This document shows positions 9,163 through 17,582 of a DNA stretch of 35,307 nt, one piece after another (position 1 is the stretch's first letter; the number at the start of each line of letters is the position of its first letter). Under the pieces are notes generated by a model that did not search any database, was not told the DNA's origin, and worked only from the letters and a program-made list of their open reading frames with translations. A program made the position numbers and the translations under genes. Origin of the DNA: Planctomycetota bacterium (GTDB lineage Bacteria; Planctomycetota; Planctomycetia; Planctomycetales; Planctomycetaceae); assembly GCA_003388505.1 (NCBI GenBank), contig QQVO01000024.1:1-35307 (forward strand). The letters are read 5' to 3'.

Positions 9163-10881
9163 ATGGACTCGAACGTGCCCCAGCGACCCAAGGCGCTCCT
9201 GTTTGGGAGTCAGCCGGCTGAATTGAATGCTGTCTCGGAACAGTTGCGGGAACAGTGCGACGTCATTGTGGCGGAGAACATCGCGGAAGTTCTCACCCGC
9301 CTGACCCCGGAGGACGTCGGGGCTCTCTCTGAGATCGACGGGCGGCTCTCGCCGGCGGAATTCCTGCTTGAAGCGGGCGGCGTGTTGCAGCAGCTTCCGG
9401 ACGGTCTGGCGCTGCTGGACGTGGATTCGCGGGTGCTGTGGTCCAACCGGCGGCTGATGGAACTCGCGCAGCGCGAGGTGAATCCGGTCGGGGAACTCTT
9501 TCTGGACGCATTCGCGAATGCGGAGATTCTGGGGCCCGATTTCTGTCCGGTGCATACGGCGCTCGGCTCGGGCGAAACGGCCCGGAGCACGCTGAAACTC
9601 GCCGAGCATGCGTACGTACAGGTGGACATCGCCCCGGTTCCGGACCCGACACAGGACTTTCCGAAGTATCTGATCGCGGTGGCGCGGGACGTGTCGGACG
9701 CGGTTTTACAGCGGCAGAAGCTGAACGCCGTTTACCAGGCCGGTCTGGAACTGGGCGACCTGCAGCCGCAAGACGTGCTTGAGATGTCGATGGAGGAGCG
9801 GGTCGAATTGCTGAAGAGCAAGATTCTGCATTACACGCAGGACGTGCTGAAGTTTGACACGGTGGAGATCCGTCTGCTGGAACGGGAGACGGGACTGCTC
9901 GACCCGCTGCTGCAAGTGGGGATGGAGGACGATGCGGCGTCGCGCGACCTGTATGCGAGCGCTGAGGGGAACGGGGTGACCGGTTTCGTCGCCGCGACGG
10001 GACGCAGCTATCTGTGCGAAGATACGATGAAGGATCCGCTGTATCTGCCCGGCGCGCCGAATGCGCGCAGTTCGCTGACGGTTCCATTGGTCCTGCACAA
10101 CGAAGTGCTGGGGACGTTTAACGTCGAGAGTCCGCGGGGAGGGGCCTTTAACGAAAACGATTTGCAGTTCCTCGAGTTGTTCTGCCGGGAAGTCGCGATT
10201 GCGCTCAACACCTTGAATCTGCTGGTCGCGGAGAAGGCAACGACGGCTGCGGCGAGCACGGAGCGGATGCTGTGTGAGATCGCCTCGCCGGTGGACGAAA
10301 TCCTCAACGACGCGGCGTGGATTCTCGAACGTTACATCGGGCACGACGAGCAGGTGGCCAGCCGGTTGCAGCAGATTCTGCTGCATACACGGGAGATTCG
10401 GGAGCGGATTCAGGAGCAGGGTGAGTCGATGCGGCCGGAGTTGACGCGGGCCGGCCTGGAGGAGAAGTCGAGCCACCCCGGCTTGAGGAGCAAGCGGATT
10501 CTTGTCGCGGACAGCGACCGTTCGGTCCGCCGGGCCGCCCACGAACTGCTGGGGCGGTACGGGTGCGTCGTCGAGACGGCCCACAACGGGGAAGAAGCGC
10601 TGCTGATGGCGCGGACGTTCCATTACGACACGGTGATTGCCGACATCCGGCTGCCCGACATGAACGGGGCCGACTGCTTTCAAAGAATTCGTGAGACGCA
10701 CGAACATCTGCCGGTGATTCTGATGACGGGCTTCGGCTACGACTCAACGCATTCGATCGTCAAGGCGCGGCAGATGGGGCTGGAGGCTGTGTTGTACAAG
10801 CCGTTCCGCCTCGACCAATTGCTCACGGCAGTGGACAAGGCGGTGCAAGGACCGGGAAACCGGGACAACGGACGCGGGTAG
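9163..10881 (+). CDS. PAS-GAF sensor protein with C-terminal receiver domain
   Basis: The product has 572 residues. From N to C terminus: a short unassigned region, a PAS-like domain (about 70-185, GLALLDVDSRVLWSNRRLMEL), a GAF domain (about 215-355, ending LGTFNVESPRGGAFNENDLQFLELF), a helical segment at 365-415, and a receiver domain (444-560). The receiver has the acidic pair in ILVADSD, phospho-acceptor D494 (VIADIRLPDMNG), the LMTGF threonine and the LYKPF lysine. The helical segment (MLCEIASPVDEILNDAAWILER) resembles a histidine-kinase dimerisation helix but has Cys371 where the phosphorylated His would be, and no ATPase domain follows. It is probably a cytoplasmic phosphorylation-controlled sensor; the partner kinase is not in the window. 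ATG 9163 was chosen because PAS/GAF homology needs nothing earlier; its ribosome binding site is weak. Confidence 0.85.
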   Translation: MDSNVPQRPKALLFGSQPAELNAVSEQLREQCDVIVAENIAEVLTRLTPEDVGALSEIDGRLSPAEFLLEAGGVLQQLPDGLALLDVDSRVLWSNRRLMELAQREVNPVGELFLDAFANAEILGPDFCPVHTALGSGETARSTLKLAEHAYVQVDIAPVPDPTQDFPKYLIAVARDVSDAVLQRQKLNAVYQAGLELGDLQPQDVLEMSMEERVELLKSKILHYTQDVLKFDTVEIRLLERETGLLDPLLQVGMEDDAASRDLYASAEGNGVTGFVAATGRSYLCEDTMKDPLYLPGAPNARSSLTVPLVLHNEVLGTFNVESPRGGAFNENDLQFLELFCREVAIALNTLNLLVAEKATTAAASTERMLCEIASPVDEILNDAAWILERYIGHDEQVASRLQQILLHTREIRERIQEQGESMRPELTRAGLEEKSSHPGLRSKRILVADSDRSVRRAAHELLGRYGCVVETAHNGEEALLMARTFHYDTVIADIRLPDMNGADCFQRIRETHEHLPVILMTGFGYDSTHSIVKARQMGLEAVLYKPFRLDQLLTAVDKAVQGPGNRDNGRG

Positions 10882-10992
10882 CGTCACGGACCGGTCGGTT
10901 GGCTGCGGACTCGAAGTGGAGCGCTCTCCTGCGGGTCGCCGCTCTACGGAGACGATCGGACCGCTAAAATGATGCGCGCACGGTGGTCGCCG

Positions 10993-11520
10993 TCATTCGG
11001 AGGGCGCGCCGGTGCGATGTTCGGCGAGTGATTCTTCTATCCTTGTGATGCTGACGAGCACTTCGCCCAGCAGGCGGAGCGTGACGAGTGCGGCGAGCGC
11101 CTGCAGGACGATTCTTCCGAATTCCCAGGCGACGGGGAGAAGCTCTTGCGGTGTGTGGACCCCGGTTTCCATCGCACTTGTGAACAGTGCGACGGAAGCC
11201 GTCGCGACCCAGGCGGCGGTGAGGAGCAATCCGACAGTCCAGCAGACGCTGACGATGCGGGGCGTGAAGCGGCGTTGAAATTCGACGTCCAATGCAGCCA
11301 GGAGCGGAATCGGCTTGCGTGACGGTCGATGCTCGGTGAGACGCGCGTTGGGGGCTTGCGGAGGGGCGGCGGAAACCGGTTGCATTGATTCCGTTTGCTC
11401 TGCGGCCGGTTCTGATGAATCGGCTTCGCATTCGGGACAGAGCGAGGGGTCGAGGCCGACCTTGATGGCGAATTGACGGCCGCAACGAGGACACTGCCAC
11501 TGATAGCGCGGAACGGCCAT
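10993..11520 (-). CDS. Zinc-ribbon membrane protein, DUF4282-like
   Basis: The product has 175 residues. The N-terminal zinc ribbon has CPRC at 10-13 and CPEC at 28-31 (YQWQCPRCGRQF, PSLCPECEA). A Pro/Ala-rich linker follows, then a membrane domain with two predicted helices: IVSVCWTVGLLLTAAWVATA, and one within IVLQALAALVTLRLLGEVLV. The phrase RRFTPRIVSVCW followed by RLLGEVLVSITRIEESL resembles DUF4282 proteins, small bacterial membrane proteins of unknown function. The ribbon is probably cytoplasmic. It is convergent with the PAS-GAF-receiver gene; the 111-bp gap (10882-10992) has only short imperfect stems. Confidence 0.75.
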   Translation of the reverse strand: MAVPRYQWQCPRCGRQFAIKVGLDPSLCPECEADSSEPAAEQTESMQPVSAAPPQAPNARLTEHRPSRKPIPLLAALDVEFQRRFTPRIVSVCWTVGLLLTAAWVATASVALFTSAMETGVHTPQELLPVAWEFGRIVLQALAALVTLRLLGEVLVSITRIEESLAEHRTGAPSE

Positions 11521-11778
11521 GGGAATTCGGTCCTGTCCGTTTGCAAGGAGTGCTTTTTCGCGTCGCAGAAGCGAGCGATGGCGGCGATGCAGGTCGTAAT
11601 CGGGTTGAGCGTATTCGCAGTCCGCAGCGGCGGAAAGCGTGGCGGAGGGGCGGAATCCGGCGGGGCGGGTGTTTTCCCGATCGTGATCTTCCCGAGAGCC
11701 GTTCGTGACTCGCCCGGGCCCGGGGGAGTGCCGGCGGCTGAGAATTGGAAAAATGGAAGAAGAGCGGCGAGACTGGTA

Positions 11779-11806
11779 TTGCTCCGGGAGAAGATTGTGG
11801 AATAAT
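11779..11806 (+). promoter_or_regulatory. Promoter candidate for the structured RNA
   Basis: TTGCTC (11779-11784) and AATAAT (11801-11806) are 16 bases apart and would start transcription near 11813. The -10 matches TATAAT in five of six positions; the -35 keeps TTG and one more base. Confidence 0.4.
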
Positions 11807-11922
11807 TGGGCCAGTTGGGTCGCGCCCTACGCAGCGCGGCAGGACACGAGCCCGCCGAGCAATCGGATTTGGCGAGCCAATTGCCGCCGGGAAAACCCTG
11901 ATTTGAGAAAGGAGGTGGTCCT

Positions 11923-11967
11923 GTGGAATATGATTGTCCAAGTAGCCAGCGAGGTGGTACTGTCTAA
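11923..11967 (+). CDS. 14-residue mini-ORF (leader-peptide-like)
   Basis: GTG 11923 sits seven bases after GGAGG (11911-11915), an optimal spacing, and encodes MEYDCPSSQRGGTV before TAA at 11965-11967. An alternative ATG at 11930 in another frame opens 32 residues to a TGA at 12026-12028 (ending LLAGITYC), but its spacing of 14 bases is poor. Whether either is translated is unknown. Pairing of the Shine-Dalgarno with 12012-12020 would hide the site. It may be a regulatory leader peptide rather than a functional protein. Confidence 0.35.
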   Translation: MEYDCPSSQRGGTV

Positions 11968-12034
11968 CGTGGCAGTCGGCGGGCTGTCGCCCGACAGCCA
12001 TCTCCTCGCGGGGATCACCTACTGTTGATTCACT

Positions 12035-12091
12035 GCGAGCAAAACACAGGCCCGGTTTCCCTCCCAGGGAGACCGGGCCTTGCTCGCTTTT
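12035..12091 (+). terminator. Strong rho-independent terminator
   Basis: GCGAGCAA (12035-12042) pairs with TTGCTCGC (12080-12087). Inside, GGCCCGGT (12049-12056) pairs with ACCGGGCC (12072-12079) and extends through TTCCCT/AGGGAG (one G-U) to a CCC loop. TTTT follows at 12088-12091. It ends the candidate RNA 14 bases before the phosphodiesterase start. Confidence 0.8.
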
Positions 12092-12105
12092 ACGGGGTGC
12101 GGAAC

Positions 12106-13125
12106 GTGAACAGACTGTTCTTCGGCGTGATGCTGGTGTTCCCCTTGTGCGTTCAGGCGGAGGAGATCATGGATGAAACCGGTCCGATTGTGATCGCGCA
12201 CCGGGGGGCTTCGGGGTATCTGCCCGAACACACGCTCGCGGCGAAGGCGCTCGCTCACGCGATGGGGACTGATTACCTCGAACAGGACGTCGTGTTGTCG
12301 CGCGACGGGGCGGCGGTTGTGCTGCACGACATTCACCTGGACACCGTGACGGACGCAGCGGAGCGATTCCCAGAACGGGCACGGGAGGACGGCCGGTATT
12401 ACGCGATCGACTTCGATCTCGACGAACTGCGAACGCTACAGGTCCGCGAGCGGTTTGACCGGGAGACGGGAGAACGCGTTTTTCCGGGGCGCTTCGCCTC
12501 GAAGACGCCGCAACTGGGCATCGCGACATTGGCCGAGGAAATCGAGTTCATTCAGGAATTAAATCGGACGACCGGGCGGCAGGTGGGGATCTATCCGGAG
12601 ATCAAATCGCCGGCCTGGCACCGCGAGCAGGGACAGGACATCAGCCGCATTGTGTTGGATGTGCTCAGCGATCACGGCTATTCCGATCCGAGCGATGCGG
12701 TTTTTGTGCAGTGCTTCGATGCGGTGGAGACGCGACGACTGCGCGAGGAACTGGACTGCAAGCTCAAGCTGGTGCAGTTGATCGGCGAGAACTCCTGGAA
12801 TGAATCCGACACCGATTACGAGTTTCTTCGAACAGCGGAGGGGCTTCGCGAGATCGCGGACTATGCGGACGGCATCGGACCGAGAATCGAACACGTATTG
12901 GCTCGGGGCGGTCCGAGTGAGGGCTGCGAGCCGACTCCGTTGGTTCGGCTCGCGCACGAGGCGGGTCTGACGGTGCATCCGTATACCGTCCGCCTGGATG
13001 CCTTGCCCGAAGGTTTCCAGGAGGCCGACGCGTTGTACGAGGCGCTGTTTGAGGCCGCAGCCATCGACGGGGTCTTCACGGATTTCCCGGACGATACGGT
13101 CCGGTTCTTGGATGCGCGCGACTGA
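12106..13125 (+). CDS. Secreted glycerophosphodiester phosphodiesterase (GlpQ-like)
   Basis: The product has about 339 residues, close to E. coli GlpQ. A signal peptide (NRLFFGVMLVFPLCVQAEE) precedes a TIM-barrel GDPD domain. Catalytic His32-Arg33 in IVIAHRGASGYLPEHT, metal-binding E59 and D61 in YLEQDVVLSRDG and catalytic H74 in VVLHDIHLD are all present. It would hydrolyse glycerophosphodiesters in the periplasm to glycerol 3-phosphate and an alcohol. GTG 12106 has GGGG upstream and yields an intact signal; ATG 12130 or 12169 would truncate it. Starting just after a strong terminator, it needs its own promoter or read-through, and 14 bases leave little room for one, so its expression may depend on the upstream RNA's terminator. 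No glycerol or phosphate-uptake genes are nearby. Confidence 0.9.
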   Translation: MNRLFFGVMLVFPLCVQAEEIMDETGPIVIAHRGASGYLPEHTLAAKALAHAMGTDYLEQDVVLSRDGAAVVLHDIHLDTVTDAAERFPERAREDGRYYAIDFDLDELRTLQVRERFDRETGERVFPGRFASKTPQLGIATLAEEIEFIQELNRTTGRQVGIYPEIKSPAWHREQGQDISRIVLDVLSDHGYSDPSDAVFVQCFDAVETRRLREELDCKLKLVQLIGENSWNESDTDYEFLRTAEGLREIADYADGIGPRIEHVLARGGPSEGCEPTPLVRLAHEAGLTVHPYTVRLDALPEGFQEADALYEALFEAAAIDGVFTDFPDDTVRFLDARD

Positions 13126-13381
13126 GTCTTTATCAGTCGGGGTTTGCGATTCCGCCCGGCCGGGGCTTCCTTCGCTTCGCTCAGTCCAGCCCTTGTCCCT
13201 TGTCGTTACCCACAATTTGCCTGGCACTTGAGAGCAGCAAACCACCGGATCATTCGGAAATCCCGGCGGCTTATCGCCGCAATGAAGTGAACCTGTCACC
13301 CGTGGTCTTGGAACCATGCGACAAGATTGCCACGAGAAACACAAAAAGCCACAAAAAGTAAAGCTGCGAGATCGTCTCTTT

Positions 13382-13425
13382 TTCGTGCCACTCACGGTGA
13401 GAATCTTCGCGTGGTGCGCGAATTC
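13382..13425 (+). repeat. Diverged direct repeat, unit 1 (unit 2 at 13555-13598)
   Basis: Both units share TTCGTGC, then ACTCACGG, then GAATCTTCGCG, then GCGCG and AATTC in the same order and spacing, with scattered substitutions. This suggests old duplication within the intergenic interval, or two copies of one dispersed element. Confidence 0.6.
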
Positions 13426-13630
13426 TGCCAGCCCGTTTAGCGTTCGCATGCTCGATTGGACGACCACAAAGGCACAAAGAACACCAAGAAGCGCCCTGGA
13501 CGGGGAATCTCAAGGTCCGCCAGGTTGGAGGACTGACTTACCTGGATGGTTGGCTTCGTGCTACTCACGGCTGGAATCTTCGCGCCGCGCGCAAAATTCG
13601 CGTGCAAGAAAGGCTCCACGTCTTGGACAT

Positions 13631-13652
13631 CCGACTCGGCGGAGCGAGTCGG
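13631..13652. repeat. Short palindromic element, copy 1
   Basis: Arms CCGACTCG and CGAGTCGG flank GCGGAG. A second copy with outer bases changed to keep pairing (GCGACTCG/CGAGTCGC) is at 22745-22766. In both, CTACATT follows the right arm. Confidence 0.75.
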
Positions 13653-13780
13653 CTACATTGTTGCGGCCGGAGGCCGCGCTGGATCCTTTGTGTCGTGGTG
13701 GTTCACCAACGATGTGCAGTGTGTCGCGTCCAGAGAGGACTCCGCGAGTCGTCGTTCGAGAGGACTGGTCCGGTCGAGAG

Positions 13781-14018
13781 GTTGCTGCCGCCGCGTTCGC
13801 GGCTCACTTCATTTGTGAGCGGGATGTTTTCCATGAGCTTGCGCTCACGGCTCCATGCTTTCGCGGCTTCGCCGCTCGCTGTCGATTCGTCTCCAGTTGG
13901 GTTGCGGGCGGAGGCCGCGCTGGGTCTCTTTGTGTTTTTCGTGGCTTCCGTGCATTCCGTGGTTGTTCACTGATCTGAAATTGTGGGTAATGCTAACCGC
14001 TCCAGCCCCGGCCACCCG
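13781..14018 (+). repeat. Long dispersed repeat, copy B (complete)
   Basis: This is the most complete copy. Bases 13820-14018 match 1-212 almost exactly, and 13781-13895 match the diverged copy at 8832-8940. A 7-bp stem pairs GTGAGCG (13815-13821) with CGCTCAC (13842-13848). No transposase-like frame is present. Confidence 0.85.
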
Positions 14019-14124
14019 GTCAAGATGTGTGTAAACGACAGCCTTCCAAGGCCGGAACCAGAGTCTTGTCTACGCTCTCCCAAACGCGGGCGGAGGAGGG
14101 GTCTGTCGGGCTGGACTCGCTCAA

Positions 14125-14154
14125 TTGGGCATGTCGTCTTCGATGCGTTACAAT
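14125..14154 (+). promoter_or_regulatory. Promoter candidate for the PSP1 gene
   Basis: TTGGGC (14125-14130) and TACAAT (14149-14154) are separated by 18 bases and lie 60 bases before ATG 14214. Confidence 0.4.
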
Positions 14155-14213
14155 TGTGGCGTTCAATACCGGGATTTGTACGATCCTGCCTTGCCATCCA
14201 AATATGGTGCGGG

Positions 14214-15041
14214 ATGAGATACGTCGTTCGCTACGGCACGATGCGATTTGTCGGAGAGTTCTCGGCGAAGGGACCGGCGGAGTATGCGCGGTCGGAGCAG
14301 GTGATTGTGCGCAGCCACCGGGGCACCGAGTGGGGCGAGATTCTGTGCGCGGCGACGGAGCGGACGGCGGAGTACCTGGGATCGACCGACGTGAAAGGCA
14401 AGATACTGAGGACCGCCACGCCGGACGACGACCAGCAGCGCGACGCGATTCGGTTGCAGGAGCGCGAGTCGTTTGAGGGCTGCCGCGAAGTGATCGCCGA
14501 GCGAAAGATGCAAATGCAGCTTGTCGACGTGGAGCAACTCTTCGGCGGCGAGAAGATCGTGTTCTATTACCTGGCGGAATCGCGGGTCGACTTTCGCGAA
14601 CTGGTGAAAGTGCTCGCCAAAAAGTTCCGGATGCGGATTGAGATGCGTCAGATCGGCGTGCGGGATGAGGCGAAGCTGCTGGCCGACTATGGGGACTGCG
14701 GCAAACCGGTGTGCTGCAACACGCACCTGCAGCAGATGCCGCCTGTGTCGATGAAGATGGCGAAGCTGCAGAAGGCGACACTTGATCCGACGAAGATTTC
14801 CGGGCGGTGCGGCCGGCTCAAGTGCTGCCTGCGCTACGAGTACGACACATACGAACAATACCGCAAGGAGCTGCCGCGTGTCGGAAAGTGGATCGTGACT
14901 CGGGACGGGAAAGGGAAAGTGCTGGCCCAGGAAATCCTGGCGCGAAAGGTGCTTGTCAGTTACGAGGACAACCGGCGGGCGCTGGTGGACGAGGCCGACG
15001 TGCTGACCGTCGTCGGGAGCGAGGAAGCGAAGAGTTCGTGA
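14214..15041 (+). CDS. PSP1-domain (YaaT-like) protein
   Basis: The product has 275 residues. The start MRYVVRYGTMRFVGEF is typical of the family, so ATG 14214 is chosen over an upstream extension that runs through the repeat. The PSP1 domain carries the conserved cysteine clusters C162, C167-C168 (GDCGKPVCCNTHL) and C199, C204-C205 (SGRCGRLKCCLRYEY), with the motif LVDVEQLFGGEKIVFYYL between. In Bacillus the homologue YaaT acts with RicA and RicF in a complex that affects RNA processing and developmental phosphorelay; whether that holds here is unknown. A C-terminal segment (VGKWIVTRDGKGKVLAQEIL) resembles a small SH3-like barrel. Cytoplasmic; transcribed from the candidate promoter at 14125. 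Confidence 0.92.
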   Translation: MRYVVRYGTMRFVGEFSAKGPAEYARSEQVIVRSHRGTEWGEILCAATERTAEYLGSTDVKGKILRTATPDDDQQRDAIRLQERESFEGCREVIAERKMQMQLVDVEQLFGGEKIVFYYLAESRVDFRELVKVLAKKFRMRIEMRQIGVRDEAKLLADYGDCGKPVCCNTHLQQMPPVSMKMAKLQKATLDPTKISGRCGRLKCCLRYEYDTYEQYRKELPRVGKWIVTRDGKGKVLAQEILARKVLVSYEDNRRALVDEADVLTVVGSEEAKSS

Positions 15042-15184
15042 CGATTCGTCGGATTGGGGCGGCGGGAGGCCGGCAAATTCGCGTGAATCGATGTCGGAGC
15101 GGTCCCTGTATTCCGGAAAGACTGGCGTTGAAGCGCAGATCGTCCTAGAGTGTGCCGTCGCCGGGGAATCGCCCGGACGACGGG

Positions 15185-15214
15185 TTGCCCTTGCAATTCT
15201 GCGAGGTGTATAGT
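15185..15214 (+). promoter_or_regulatory. Promoter candidate for the Minf_1886 gene
   Basis: TTGCCC (15185-15190) and TATAGT (15209-15214) with an 18-base spacer lie about 90 bases before ATG 15304. The match is moderate. Confidence 0.4.
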
Positions 15215-15303
15215 TGAGTTCAGGCCAGATCGATTTGCTGCATACGACGGACAACTGCACGCGGCGGCAACTTTGTGCCGCGTCATTGTGACAGGATCAT
15301 GCG

Positions 15304-15702
15304 ATGAGCGTTACGAGCCGAACAGAAAGGACGCGGCTGCGGTATCATCCCGACGCCGAGCGATTTCTCTTCGAAGCGCTGCATTTCACGCAGGAAAAGC
15401 TCGGCCGACCTCAGCCGCGGGATCCGGACGACGACGACGCGCACATCACCGGCGTGGAACTTCTCGACGGCATCCGGGAGTTGTCCTTGCAGCGATTCGG
15501 ATTGCTGGCGCAGACGGTCTTCGAGCACTGGGGCGTGCGTTCGACGGAGGACTTCGGCCGCATCGTATTCGAACTGGTCGAGCGCGGCGAGATGCGCAAG
15601 ACCGATCGCGATTCGCTGGCGGACTTCAGTGAAGTGTTCCGTTTCGACGACGCCTTGAATCGAGACTACCGGATCGCGACCGACCAGGCCTTTCGTACCT
15701 GA
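15304..15702 (+). CDS. Minf_1886-type protein of the PVC superphylum
   Basis: The product has 132 residues. The pattern LRYHPDAERFLFEALHFTQEKLGR, ITGVELLDGIRELSLQRFGLLAQTVFEHWGVRSTEDFG and IVFELVERGEMRKTDRDS fits the Minf_1886 family, described as restricted to Verrucomicrobia and Planctomycetes. Its role is unknown. It has no export signal or membrane segment and is probably cytoplasmic. AGGA nine bases upstream supports ATG 15304. The next gene starts five bases after its stop, so the two are probably co-transcribed. Confidence 0.88.
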   Translation: MSVTSRTERTRLRYHPDAERFLFEALHFTQEKLGRPQPRDPDDDDAHITGVELLDGIRELSLQRFGLLAQTVFEHWGVRSTEDFGRIVFELVERGEMRKTDRDSLADFSEVFRFDDALNRDYRIATDQAFRT

Positions 15703-15707
15703 GCCTG

Positions 15708-16148
15708 ATGTCGCAGCAAGACGCCCAAACGGCGGGTCGATCGGTCAGCGGCCCGAGGAATCGGCTGTTGCCGTTGCTGCCGGCCGGTCTGTGGGTCGCG
15801 GCACTCGGGACGCTCGCCTTTGTCTCGGCGAATCCGGTGACGCTGAACCGGGACCAGATTTTCGAGTCCAGGCTGGTTGTCTCGGCGACGGTCGACGATC
15901 CGGCGAGCGGCGTCTGCACGATTGTCGAAGTCTGGAAGGGGCCGGGCGAGACTGACAAGGCGATCACGGTTCGGGGACTTCCGGGCGATCACGTCCAGCA
16001 GGGAGAAACCTACATTCTGCCGCTGCTCGTCGGCCGCGGGCCGGTCTACGAGGTGACTCCGGCGACGAGAGTGCCCGGACAGCCGAGGCTTGTCTACCGG
16101 GCGTCGCGGGCGGCGTTGGCGCAGCTCGAGCAGATCTGCGACCGGTGA
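15708..16148 (+). CDS. Small membrane-anchored protein of unknown function
   Basis: The product has 146 residues, with one hydrophobic segment near the N terminus (LLPLLPAGLWVAALGTLAFVSA, about 20-41) and a periplasmic beta-rich remainder. The pattern FESRLVVSATVDDPASGVCTIVEVWKGPG and GDHVQQGETYILPL looks like a small OB- or Ig-like fold, as in secreted domains that describe salts or extracellular factors, but I do not recognise the family. It lies five bases after the Minf_1886 gene. Its TGA directly abuts the stop codon of lpxB on the other strand (TGATCA). Confidence 0.75.
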   Translation: MSQQDAQTAGRSVSGPRNRLLPLLPAGLWVAALGTLAFVSANPVTLNRDQIFESRLVVSATVDDPASGVCTIVEVWKGPGETDKAITVRGLPGDHVQQGETYILPLLVGRGPVYEVTPATRVPGQPRLVYRASRAALAQLEQICDR

Positions 16149-17384
<1,236 letters not shown>

Positions 17385-17529
17385 CCGAGTCCTGTCTGTG
17401 GATCAGGGGCGCTGGCCGGCGAGTGGAAGCGACATGGCGCGAGCCCCATGAGTGGCGGAACGTATGAGCGATTAACACGTCAGGTCAAGACGAAGTGGGC
17501 GTCTCCTCAAGTTGTTGTCGTAATTCGGC

Positions 17530-17558
17530 TTGGGAGGACAGCCGGGCCCCGTTACCAT
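17530..17558 (+). promoter_or_regulatory. Promoter candidate for lpxK
   Basis: TTGGGA (17530-17535) and TACCAT (17553-17558) with a 17-base spacer lie 25 bases before ATG 17583. The match is modest. The lpxB promoter must lie in the same 198-bp gap (17385-17582) but was not identified. Confidence 0.35.
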
Positions 17559-17582
17559 ACGTCGCCAAGGCGGACGGAACGC

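Larger units (their letters stand above)
11813..12091 (+). ncRNA. Candidate structured RNA with internal Shine-Dalgarno/anti-Shine-Dalgarno pairing
   Basis: The predicted transcript is about 280 bases, from the promoter candidate to a strong terminator. AAAGGAGGTGG (11908-11918) is a near-perfect Shine-Dalgarno. AGGTGGTCC (11913-11921) can pair over nine positions, one of them G-U, with GGATCACCT (12012-12020), which is identical to the bacterial 16S 3' tail. Nested inside are GCGAGG (11949-11954) with CCTCGC (12004-12009), and the hairpin GGCTGTC (11982-11988)/GACAGCC (11993-11999). A 14-codon ORF follows the Shine-Dalgarno. I do not recognise it as tmRNA, RNase P RNA, SRP RNA or a known riboswitch. 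A leader or attenuator of the downstream phosphodiesterase gene or a free-standing RNA are both possible; the terminator favours the latter. The 5' boundary is inferred. Confidence 0.5.
11521..12105. other. Interval without a conventional gene, containing a candidate structured RNA
   Basis: The first part (11521-11778) shows only a GC-rich inverted repeat around 11710-11730 and no convincing gene. The second part (11779-12091) holds a promoter-like sequence, a mini-ORF, nested stems and a strong terminator, described separately. Confidence 0.6.
13126..14213. other. 1.1-kb gene-free, repeat-rich interval
   Basis: No open frame here has coding character; the several overlapping frames contain only repeat-derived sequence. 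It holds a pair of diverged direct repeats (13382-13425 and 13555-13598), a short palindromic element (13631-13652), repeat copy B (13781-14018) and a promoter candidate for the PSP1 gene (14125-14154). An A-rich motif at 13329-13358 (GCCACGAGAAACACAAAAAG) is the rough inverse complement of CTCTTTGTGTTTTTCGTGGC near 13925-13944, so 13.33-13.94 kb is loosely bracketed by inverted repeats. Confidence 0.6.

Noticed and set aside
10964-12001. Open frame of 345 codons on the minus strand running from the zinc-ribbon gene into the RNA candidate
   Set aside because: Overlaps the zinc-ribbon gene in another frame, is Arg/Pro/Ser-rich and crosses the structured RNA region.
12012-12020. GGATCACCT as the end of a 16S rRNA gene
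   Set aside because: Only these nine bases match; no upstream 16S sequence such as the conserved helix 45 region is present. It is treated as part of a local stem.
11813-12091. Known housekeeping RNA (tmRNA, RNase P RNA, SRP RNA) at the RNA candidate
   Set aside because: No tRNA-like ends, no GAGGAAAGTCC-type RNase P core and no SRP tetraloop domain could be found.
13316-13978. Open frame of 220 codons in the repeat-rich interval
   Set aside because: Made of dispersed repeats whose other copies sit in other contexts; no coding character or family match seen.
13631-14018. CRISPR-like array in the repeat interval
   Set aside because: Repeats differ from one another in length and sequence and are not regularly spaced.
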